Assembly: GCF_021347895.1 (NCBI RefSeq)
Contig: NC_067116.1
Location: 41,311,677 to 41,375,676, forward strand
Direction: 5' to 3'
Origin: Acanthochromis polyacanthus
Taxonomy: Eukaryota; Chordata; Actinopteri; Pomacentridae
Length of the DNA: 64,000 bases
This document shows, piece by piece, positions 1 to 10,411 of this stretch (its first letter is position 1; every line of letters begins with the position of its first letter). Under the pieces are notes generated by a model, which did not search any database, had not been told where the DNA came from, and was given only the letters and a program-made list of their open reading frames with translations. Made by a program: the position numbers and the translations under genes.

Positions 1-3000
1 CGTTTAGTATGTCGTCCAAAATATGACTAAAAAGGTCATAGTTTAGTATGTCGTCCAAAATATGACAAAAAAGTCATAGTTTAGTATGTCGTCCAAATAT
101 GACTAAAAACTTCATGGTTTAGTATGTCGTCCAAAATGTGACTAAAAACGTCAGACTTTAGTATGTCGTCCAAAATATGACTAAAAACGTCATAGTTTAA
201 TATGTCGTCCAAAATGTGACTAAAAACGTCAGAATTTAGTATGTCGTCCAAAATATGACTAAAAACGTCATAGTTTAATATGTCGTCCAAAATGTGACTA
301 AAGACGTCACAGTTTAGCATGTCGTCCAAAATCTTACTAAAAAAGTCATAGTTTAGTATGTCGTCCAAAATGTGACAAACGTCATAGTTTAGCATATCGT
401 CCGAAATGTGACTAAAAAAGTCATAGTTTAGTATGTAGTCCAAAATGTGACTAAAAACATCATAGTTTGGTATGTCGTCCAAAATATGACTAAAAACGTC
501 ATAGTTTAGTATGTCGTCCAAAATATGACTAAAAACGTCATAGTTTAGAATGTCATCCAAAATATGACTAAAACCGTCATAGTTTAGCATGTCGTCCAAA
601 ATATGACTAAAAACGTCATAGTTTAGTATGTCGTCCAAATTATGACCAAAATGTCATAGTTTAGTATGTCGTCCAAAATATGACAAAAAACATCATAGTT
701 TAGTATGTCGTCCAAAATGTGACGAAAAAAGTCATAGTTTAGTATGTCGTCCAAAATATGACTAAAAACGTCATAGTTTAGCATGTCGTCCAAAATATGA
801 CTAAAACCGTCACAGTTTAGCATGTCGTCCAAAATATGACTAAAAACATCATAGTTTAGTATGTCGTCCAAAATGTGACTAAAAACGTCATAGTTTAGTA
901 TGTCGTCCAAAATGTGACTAAAAAAGTCATAGTTTAGTATGTCGTCCAAAATATGACTAAAAACGTCATAGTTTAGCATGTCGTCCAAAATATGACTAAA
1001 AACATCATAGTTTAGTATGTCGTCCAAAATATGACTAAAAACGTCATAGTTTAGTATGTCGTCCAAAATGTGACTAAAAAAGTCATAGTTTAGTATGTAG
1101 TCCAAAATATGACTAAAAACGTCATAGTTTAGCATGTCGTCCAAAATATGACTAAAACCGTCACAGTTTAGCATGTCGTCCAAAATATGACTAAAAACGT
1201 TATAGTTTAGCATGTCGTCCAAAATCTGACTAAAAACGTCATAGTTTAGCATGTCGTCCAAAATATGACTAAAAACGTCATAGTTTAGTATGTCGTCCAA
1301 AATGTGACAAACGTCATAGTTTAGTATGTCGTCCAAAATGTGACTAAAAACGTCATAGTTTAGTATGTCGTCCAAAATATGACTAAAAACGTCAGAGTTT
1401 AGCATGTCGTCCAAAATATGACAAAAACATCATAGTTTAGTATGTGGTCCAAATATGACTAAAAACATCATAGTTTAGCATGTTGTTCAAAATATCACAA
1501 AAACATCAGTTTAGTATGTCGTCCAAAATATGACTAAAAACGTCATAGTTTAGTATGTCGTCCAAAATGTGACTAAAGACGTCACAGTTTAGCATGTCAT
1601 CCAAAATATGACTAAAAACGTCACAGTTTAGCATGTCGTCCAAAATGTGACAAACGTCATAGTTTAGTATGTCGTCCAAAATGTGACTAAAAAAGTCATA
1701 GTTTAGTATGTCGTCCAAAATATGACTAAAAACGTCAGAGTTTAGCATGTCGTCCAAAATATGACAAAAAACATCATAGTTTAGTATGTCGTCCAAAATG
1801 TGACTAAAAAAGTCATAGTTTAGTATGTCGTCCAAAATATGACTAAAAACGTCACAGTTTAGCATGTCATCCAAAATATGACTAAAAACGTCATAGTTTA
1901 GCATGTCGTCCAAAATATGACTAAAACCGTCACAGTTTAGCATGTCGTCCAAAATCTGACTAAAAACGTCATAGTTTAGTATGTCGTCCAAAATGTGACT
2001 AAAACCGTCACCGTTTAGTATGTCGTCCAAAATATGACTAAAAAGGTCATAGTTTAGTATGTCGTCCAAAATATGACAAAAAAGTCATAGTTTAGTATGT
2101 CGTCCAAATATGACTAAAAACTTCATGGTTTAGTATGTCGTCCAAAATATGACTAAAAACGTCATAGTTTAATATGTCGTCCAAAATGTGACTAAAAACG
2201 TCAGAATTTAGTATGTCGTCCAAAATATGACTAAAAACGTCATAGTTTAGTATGTCGTCCAAATATGACTAAAAACATCATAGTTTAGCATGTCATCCAA
2301 AATATGACTAAAAACGTCAAAGTTTAGCATGTTGTCCAAAATATCACAAAAACATCAATTTAGTATGTCGTCCAAAATATGACTAAAAACGTCATAGTTT
2401 AGTATGTCGTCCAAAATGTGACTAAAAACGTCACAGTTTAGCATGTCGTCCAAAATGTGACAAACGTCATAGTTTAGTATGTCGTCCAAAATGTGACTAA
2501 AAACGTCATAGTTTAGTATGTCGTCCAAAATATGACTAAAAACGTCAGAGTTTAGCATGTCGTCCAAAATATGACAAAAAACATCATAGTTTAGTATGTC
2601 GTCCAAAATGTGACTAAAAAAGTCATAGTTTAGTATGTCGTCCAAAATATGACTAAAAACGTCATAGTTTAGCATGTCGTCCAAAATATGACTAAAATCG
2701 TCACAGTTTAGCATGTCGTCCAAAATCTGACTAAAAACGTCATAGTTTAGTATGTCGTCCAAAATGTGACTAAAAAAGTCATAGTTTAGTATGTCGTCCA
2801 AAATATGACTAAAACCGTCACCGTTTAGTATGTCGTCCAAAATATGACTAAAAAGGTCATAGTTTAGTATGTCGTCCAAAATATGACAAAAAAGTCATAG
2901 TTTAGTATGTCGTCCAAATATGACTAAAAACTTCATGGTTTAGTATGTCGTCCAAAATATGACTAAAAACGTCATAGTTTAATATGTCGTCCAAAATGTG

Positions 3001-6000
3001 ACTAAAAACGTCAGAATTTAGTATGTCGTCCAAAATATGACTAAAAACGTCATAGTTTAGTATGTCGTCCAAATATGACTAAAAACATCATAGTTTAGCA
3101 TGTCATCCAAAATATGACTAAAAACGTCAAAGTTTAGCATGTTGTCCAAAATATCACAAAAACATCAATTTAGTATGTCGTCCAAAATATGACTAAAAAC
3201 GTCATAGTTTAGTATGTCGTCCAAAATATGACTAAAAACGTCAAAGTTTAGCATGTTGTCCAAAATATCACAAAAACATCAATTTAGTATGTCGTCCAAA
3301 ATATGACTAAAAACGTCACAGTTTAGCATGTCGTCCAAAATATGACTAAAAACGTCACAGTTTAGCATGTCGTCCAAAATCTTACTAAAAAAGTCATAGT
3401 TTAGTATGTCGTCCAAAATATGACTAAAACCGTCACCGTTTAGTATGTCGTCCAAAATATGACTAAAAAAGTCATAGTTTAGTATGTCGTCCAAAATATG
3501 ACAAAAAAGTCATAGTTTAGTATGTCGTCCAAATATGACTAAAAACGTCATAGTTTAATATGTCGTCCAAAATGTGACCAAAAACGTCAGAATTTAGTAT
3601 GTCGTCCAAAATATGACTAAAAACGTCAGAGTTTAGCATGTCGTCCAAAATATGACAAAAAACATCATAGTTTAGTATGTCGTCCAAAATGTGACTAAAA
3701 AAGTCATAGTTTAGTATGTCCTCCAAAATATGACTAAAAACGTCATAGTTTAGCATGTCGTCCAAAATATGACTAAAACCGTCACAGTTTAGCATGTCGT
3801 CCAAAATCTGACAAAAAACATCATAGTTTAGTATGTCGTCCAAAATGTGACTAAAAAAGTCATAGTTTAGTATGTCGTCCAAAATATGACTAAAAACGTC
3901 ATAGTTTAGCATGTCGTCCAAAATATGACTAAAACCGTCACAGTTTAGCATGTCGTCCAAAATCTGACAAAAAACATCATAGTTTAATATGTCGTCCAAA
4001 TATGACTAAAAAAGTCATAGTTTAGTATGTCGTCCAAATATGACTAAAAACGTCATAGTTTAATATGTCGTCCAAAATGTGACTAAAAACGTCAGAATTT
4101 AGTATGTCGTCCAAAATATGACTAAAAACGTCAGAGTTTAGCATGTCGTCCAAAATATGACAAAAAACATCATAGTTTAGTATGTCGTCCAAAATGTGAC
4201 TAAAAAAGTCATAGTTTAGTATGTCGTCCAAAATATGACTAAAACCGTCACCGTTTAGTATGTCGTCCAAAATATGACTAAAAAGGTCATAGTTTAGTAT
4301 GTCGTCCAAAATATGACAAAAAAGTCATAGTTTAGTATGTCGTCCAAATATGACTAAAAACTTCATGGTTTAATATGTCGTCCAAAATATGACTAAAAAC
4401 GTCATAGTTTAATATGTCGTCCAAAATGTGACTAAAAACGTCAGAATTTAGTATGTCGTCCAAAATATGACTAAAAACGTCATAGTTTAGTATGTCGTCC
4501 AAAATGTGACTAAAAACGTCACAGTTTAGCATGTCGTCCAAAATATGACTAAAAACGTCACAGTTTAGCATGTCGTCCAAAATATGACTAAAAACGTCAC
4601 AGTTTAGCATGTCGTCCAAAATATGACAAAAAACATCATAGTTTAGTATGTCGTCCAAAATGTGACTAAAAAAGTCATAGTTTAGTATGTCGTCCAAAAT
4701 ATGACTAAAAACGTCATAGTTTAGCATGTCGTCCAAAATGTGACTAAAAAAGTCATAGTTTAGTATGTCGTCCAAAATATGACTAAAACCGTCACCGTTT
4801 AGTATGTCGTCCAAAATATGACTAAAAAGGTCATAGTTTAGTATGTCGTCCAAAATATGACAAAAAAGTCATAGTTTAGTATGTCGTCCAAATATGACTA
4901 AAAACTTCATGGTTTAGTATGTCGTCCAAAATATGACTAAAAACGTCATAGTTTAATATGTCGTCCAAAATGTGACTAAAAACGTCAGAATTTAGTATGT
5001 CGTCCAAAATATGACTAAAAACGTCATAGTTTAGTATGTCGTCCAAATATGACTAAAAACATCATAGTTTAGCATGTCATCCAAAATATGACTAAAAACG
5101 TCAAAGTTTAGCATGTTGTCCAAAATATCACAAAAACATCAATTTAGTATGTCGTCCAAAATATGACTAAAAACGTCATAGTTTAGTATGTCGTCCAAAA
5201 TATGACTAAAAACGTCAAAGTTTAGCATGTTGTCCAAAATATCACAAAAACATCAATTTAGTATGTCGTCCAAAATATGACTAAAAACGTCACAGTTTAG
5301 CATGTCGTCCAAAATATGACTAAAAACGTCACAGTTTAGCATGTCGTCCAAAATCTTACTAAAAAAGTCATAGTTTAGTATGTCGTCCAAAATGTGACAA
5401 ACGTCATAGTTTAGCATATCGTCCGAAATGTGACTAAAAAAGTCATAGTTTAGTATGTAGTCCAAAATGTGACTAAAAACATCATAGTTTGGTATGTCGT
5501 CCAAAATATGACTAAAAACGTCATAGTTTAGTATGTCGTCCAAAATATGACAAAAGACATCATAGTTTAGTATGTCGTCCAAAATCTGACTAAAAACGTC
5601 ATAGTTTAGCATGTCGTCCAAAATATGACTAAAACCGTCACAGTTTAGCATGTCGTCCAAAATATGACTAAAAACGTTATAGTTTAGCATGTCGTCCAAA
5701 ATGTGACCAAAAATGTCAGACTTTAGTATGTCGTCCAAAATATGACTAAAAACGTCATAGTTTAGTATGTCGTCCAAAATATGACTAAAAACTTCATAGT
5801 TTAGTATGTCGTCCAAAATGTGACTGAAAACGTCAGACTTTAGTATGTTGTCCAAAATATGACTAAAAACGCGATAGTTTAGTATGTCGTCCAAAATGTG
5901 ACTAAAAACGTCATAGTTTAGTATGTCGTCCAAAATGTGACTAAAAAAGTCAGACTTTAGTATGTCGTCCAAAATATGACTAAAAACGTCATAGTTTAGT

Positions 6001-8730
6001 ATGTCATCCAAAATGTGACTAAAAACGTCATAGTTTAATATGTCGTCCAAAATGTGACTAAAAACATCAGAATTTAGTATGTCGTCCAAAATATGACTAA
6101 AAACGTCATAGTTTAGTATGACGTCCAAAATGTGACTAAAAACGTCATAGTTTAGTATGTCGTCCAAAATGTGACTAAAAACATCATAGTTTAGCATGTC
6201 GTCCAAAACATGACTAAAAACATCACAGTTTAGCATGTCATCCAAAATATGACTAAAACCGTCATAGTTTAGTATGTCGTCCAAAATATGACTAAAAACG
6301 TCATAGTTTAGCATGTCGTCCAAAATGTGACTAAAAACGTCAGAATTTAGTATGTCGTCCAAAATATGACTAAAAACGTCATAGTTTAGTATGTCGTCCA
6401 AAATGTGACTATAAAAGTCATAGTTTAGTATGTCGTCCAAATATGACTAAAAACGTCATAGTTTAGTATGTGGTCCAAATATGACTAAAAACATCATAGT
6501 TTAGCATGTCGTCCAAAACATGACTAAAAACATCACAGTTTAGCATGTCATCCAAAATATGACTAAAACCGTCATAGTTTAGTATGTCGTCCAAAATATG
6601 ACTAAAACTGTCACAGTTTAGCATGTCGTCCAAAATATGACTAAAACCGTCACAGTTTCGCATGTCGTCCAAAATATGACTAAAAACGTCACAGTTTAGT
6701 ATGTCGTCCAAAATCTGACTAAAAACGTCATAGTTTCGCGTGTCGTCCAAAATATGACTAAAAACATCATAGTTTAGCATGTCGTCCAAAATGTGACAAA
6801 CGTCATAGTTTAGTATGTCGTCCAAAATATGTCTAAAAACGTCATAGTTTAGAATGTCGTCCAAAATGTGACAAACGTCATAGTTTAGCATGTTGTCCAA
6901 AATATGACTAAAAACGTCATAGTTTAGTATGTCGTCCAAAATATGACAAAAAACATCATAGTTTAGTATGTCGTCCAAAATGTGACTGAAAAAGTCATAG
7001 TTTAGTATGTCGTCCAAAATATGACTAAAACCGTCATAGTTTAGCATGTCGTCCAAAATATGACTAAAACATCATAGTTTAGTATGTCGTCCAAAATGTG
7101 ACTAAAAAAGTCATAGTTTAGTATGTCGTCCAAAATGTGACAAACGTCATAGTTTAGCATATCGTCCAAAATGTGACTAAAAAAGTCATAGTTTAGTATG
7201 CCGTCCAAAATATGACTAAAAACTTCATAGTTTAGTATGTCGTCCAAAATGTGACAAACGTCATAGTTTAGCATATCGTCCAAAATGTGACTAAAAAAGT
7301 CAGTTTAATATGTCGTCCAAAATGTGACTAAAAACGTCAGAATTTAGTATGTCGTCCAAAATATGACTAAAAACGTCATAGTTTAGTATGTCGTCCAAAA
7401 TATGACAAAAAACATCATAGTTTAGTATGTCGTCCAAAATGTGACTAAAAAAGTCATAGTTTAGTATGTCGTCCAAAATGTGACAAACGTCATAGTTTAG
7501 CATATCGTCCAAAATGTGACTAAAAAAGTCATAGTTTAGTATGTCGTCCAAAATGTGACTAAAAAAGTCATAGTTTAGCATGTCGTCCAAAATGTGACTA
7601 AAAACATCATAGTTTAGCATATCGTCCAAAATGTGACTAAAAAAGTCATAGTTTAGTATGTCGTCCAAAATGTGACTAAAAAAGTCATAGTTTAGTATGT
7701 CGTCCAAAATCTGACTAAAAAAGTCATAGTTTAGTATGTCGTCCAAAATATGACTAAAAACTTCATAGTTTAGTATGTCGTCCAAAATCTGACTAAAAAA
7801 GTCATAGTTTAGTATGTCGTCCAAAATCTGACTAAAAAAGTCATAGTTTAGCATGTCGTCCAAAATGTGACTAAAAACGTCATAGTTTAGTATGTCGTCC
7901 AAAATGTGACTAAAAAAGTCATAGTTTAGTATGTCGTCCAAAATGTGACTAAAAAAGTCATAGTTTAGCATGTCGTCCAAAATGTGACTTAAAACGTCAT
8001 AGTTTAGTATGTCGTCCAAAATCTGACTAAAAAAGTCATAGTTTAGTATGTCGTCCAAAATCTGACTAAAAAAGTCATAGTTTAGTATGTCGTCCAAAAT
8101 ATGACTAAAAACTTCATAGTTTAGTATGTCGTCCAAAATCTGACTAAAAAAGTCATAGTTTAGTATGTCGTCCAAAATCTGACTAAAAAAGTCATAGTTT
8201 AGCATGTCGTCCAAAATGTGACTAAAAACGTCATAGTTTAGTATGTCGTCCAAAATGTGACTAAAAAAGTCATAGTTTAGTATGTCGTCCAAAATGTGAC
8301 TAAAAAAGTCATAGTTTAGCATGTCGTCCAAAATGTGACTAAAAACATCATAGTTTAGTATGTCGTCCAAAATGTGACTAAAAATGTCACAGTTTAGTAT
8401 GTCATCCAAAATGTGACTAAAAACATCATAGTTTAGTATGTCGTCCAAAATGTGACTAAAAACATCATAGTTTAGTATGTCATCCAAAATATGACAAAAA
8501 ACATCATAGTTTAGTATGTCGTCCAAAATATGACAAAAAACATCATAGTTTAGTATGTCGTCCAAAATGTGACTAAAAACGTCACAGTTTAGTATGTCGT
8601 CCAAAATATGACTAAAAACATCATAGTTTAGTATGTCGTCCAAAATATGACTAAAAACGTCAGTTTATTATGTTGTCCAAAATGTGACTAAAAAGGTCAT
8701 GGTGTGACGTCCAAAGTGTGAGAAAACCTG
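1..8730. repeat. 39-bp minisatellite/satellite array, about 220 units, truncated by left window edge
   Basis: The whole stretch is head-to-tail copies of a 39-bp unit built on GTTTAGTATGTCGTCC followed by AAAATATGACTAAAAACGTCATA. Common variants are RTATGAC or RTGTGAC, ACGTCA or AAGTCA, and TAGTATG or TAGCATG. Some units are 38 bp (one A lost after GTCC, or the T lost after ATGAC), and a 36-bp form carries GACAAACGTC. The last recognisable units decay between about 8640 and 8730. Because 39 is divisible by 3 and the minus strand of the unit lacks stops in one frame, open frames of up to 447 codons appear. They read as a 13-residue repeat (DDILNYDVFSHIL) and end wherever a 38-bp unit shifts the frame. 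The array starts outside the window, so its full length is unknown. Confidence 0.98.
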
Positions 8731-9551
8731 TATACATATTAAAACAATATAAATGTAAAGCTTATATGTCTGACATATTATTTACTTATTTATTTTACCA
8801 GCTAATGTCCCATTTAAGTAATGGTAAGTGTTGGGAATCTGATAACAAATATTAACCCTATACACTGGGGTAGTAACACAGCTTAGATGTATAGACTTTT
8901 TTCATATCACATTGGTGTGCTGTTCTGTTATTCAGATTTTTATGACTCACATCATCATGTTCTGCTTCTGTTACACGTCATCAAGTGGATCGTGCATTAT
9001 GTCTGCCTTTGCCCTCATGGCCTCCGTTGTTGACACAAAATGCTGCTCTTCCTGAAATAAGTTGATGTTTGAAGTCAGGAATCTCATGATAAAATGTTTT
9101 ATGGCTGTGAAATTCGATACTTGTTCTGTTCGGCATGACACAATGGTGTGTTGTTCATGTGACTGACATGCAGTCAGAGCATAATCAGGAGGTGGCATCA
9201 GTGTGGGGAAAAAAGCAAAATATTACCATTGTTTAAGCTGTAGAGGGAGCTAGGAGTTTGCAAAGAAAACCATCTTTCTGTGTTTGTCAAAGCTCCAAAT
9301 TCTCCTAGTTTTGGATGGCAACGGTTGTGACCTTCAAAGCAACAAGTTGGCATTCAATTTTAGAGCTCTTTTGAACATTAAGAGATATTATTGCAAGTTT
9401 TAAGTGCTGGTTTATTTATGAACACAAATTGAAATCTTGTCAAATTTTCTCCAAAGAGAATTGTGTGAAAATGACTCTCAAGTTTGACTGTAAAAATGTA
9501 TAAAAATTCAGAAATATAACAGTATTGTCTGTTTTTAAAAAAAATATATTT
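8731..9551. other. AT-rich single-copy-looking DNA between satellite and SINE
   Basis: I see no gene, RNA gene or recognisable repeat here. The short open frame on the minus strand at 8971-9198 has no motif, no splice context and no composition change. The sequence is ordinary AT-rich teleost intergenic DNA. The array edge on the left is gradual rather than marked by a target-site duplication. Confidence 0.6.
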
Positions 9552-9920
9552 GCAGGTGGGCTGCACAGTGGGGTAGTGGTTACCATGTTTGCCTTGCAGC
9601 AAGAACATCCCTGGTTCGAATCCCGGGGTGGGCCTGGGATCTTTCTGCATGGAGTTTGCATGTTCTCCCTGTGCATGCGTGGGTTTTCTCCGGGTGCTCC
9701 GGCTTCCTCCCACAGTCCAAAAATATGCTGAGGTTAACTGGTTACTCTAAATTGCCCGTAGGTGTGAATGTGAGTGCGATTGTTTGTCTGTGTATGCAGC
9801 CCTGTGACAGACTAGTGACCTGTCCAGGGTGTCCCCTGTCTTCGCCCGAGTCAGCTGAGATAGACTCCAGCACCCCCCATGACCCTAGTGAGGATAAAGC
9901 AGTGCATAGAGAATGGATGG
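9552..9920 (+). mobile_element. tRNA-derived SINE-type element, full-length copy, plus orientation
   Basis: The left end is a tRNA-like pol III head. An A-box-like GTAGTGGTTACC is followed by a perfect B box, GGTTCGAATCC, near 9613. The body contains the conserved blocks GGAGTTTGCATGTTCTCC and CTAAATTGCCCGTAGGTGTG found in very abundant fish repeats, and the 3' end finishes in an ATGG-type tail (GAATGGATGGAT). ATATTTG occurs on both sides (9545-9551 and 9921-9927), a plausible target-site duplication. A second, inverted copy lies at 53049-53411. The family name is not assigned. Open frames crossing it are by-products of the repeat. Confidence 0.85.
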
Positions 9921-9929
9921 ATATTTGAG

Positions 9930-10319
9930 GGTAAAAAACCAAAATACTTTATTAATAAGTAGAACACTGATAACAGCAATAATAATGAAGAGTTTAACGT
10001 GGAACCCCAAATCCCATAAAACAGTGCTCTGAAGAACTGTCATGAGCAATTTCTCAAACTTCTAGAAGGAGTACTTATAGATATACTTCAAATATCATTT
10101 ACGTGTAGACAAAATCAGCTGTTTGAAACAGAAAGACACATTTAACAACGGAGCACAAGTTTTGATCTCTTTTGGTGTCTTAACTCTTGCTGGTTTTTGC
10201 ATGTTGTTGCTGGTTTCCTCTTAATCAGGAAACTATGGGGAGATCTTAACACACTGACAAGTGAAAACAAACCTTCCTCTAAGGAAGTGACGGTTTTGAC
10301 TAGAGGAGAATTTAGGCCG
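9930..10319. other. lpxn upstream flank, no gene seen
   Basis: AT-rich DNA between the SINE and the putative lpxn promoter. The open frames on both strands around 10142-10501 overlap lpxn exon 1 and its promoter and show no protein-like features. No other element is recognised. Confidence 0.5.
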
Positions 10320-10333
10320 GTTACCTTAGTAAC
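10320..10333. promoter_or_regulatory. candidate RFX X-box in the lpxn promoter
   Basis: GTTACCTTAGTAAC matches the X-box consensus for RFX transcription factors (GTNRCC, two free bases, RGYAAC) at every defined position and is nearly palindromic. It ends 65 bp before the lpxn start codon. A TATA-like CATAAAAAAAC follows at about 10344-10354. The motif match is directly visible. Binding and function are inferred, and the transcription start is unknown. Confidence 0.45.
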
Positions 10334-10398
10334 TAACCAGCAGCATAAAAAAACATGCTCACACTCAAGTCGGTTTTGTACTGAGAGCAGGAACCGAC

Positions 10399-10411
10399 AT
10401 GGAAGAGCTCG
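10399..10411 (+). CDS. lpxn: lpxn coding exon 1 (MEEL plus one base)
   Basis: Only 13 coding bases: ATG GAA GAG CTC G, then donor GTAAGC. The start has a good context (GACATGG). It was chosen because joining to exon 2 rebuilds an exact LD1 motif at the extreme N terminus, as in all paxillin-family proteins. The exon is too short for open-frame detection. Confidence 0.9.

Noticed and set aside
81..8643. Series of long minus-strand open frames of 71-447 codons read as a repetitive protein
   Set aside because: They are the satellite unit read in its only stop-free frame. They start and stop at unit-length changes, have no promoter or splice structure, and vary freely at codon positions one and two.
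1..8730. CRISPR-like array
   Set aside because: There are no unique spacers between conserved repeats. Units are contiguous and nearly identical, and the DNA is from an animal.
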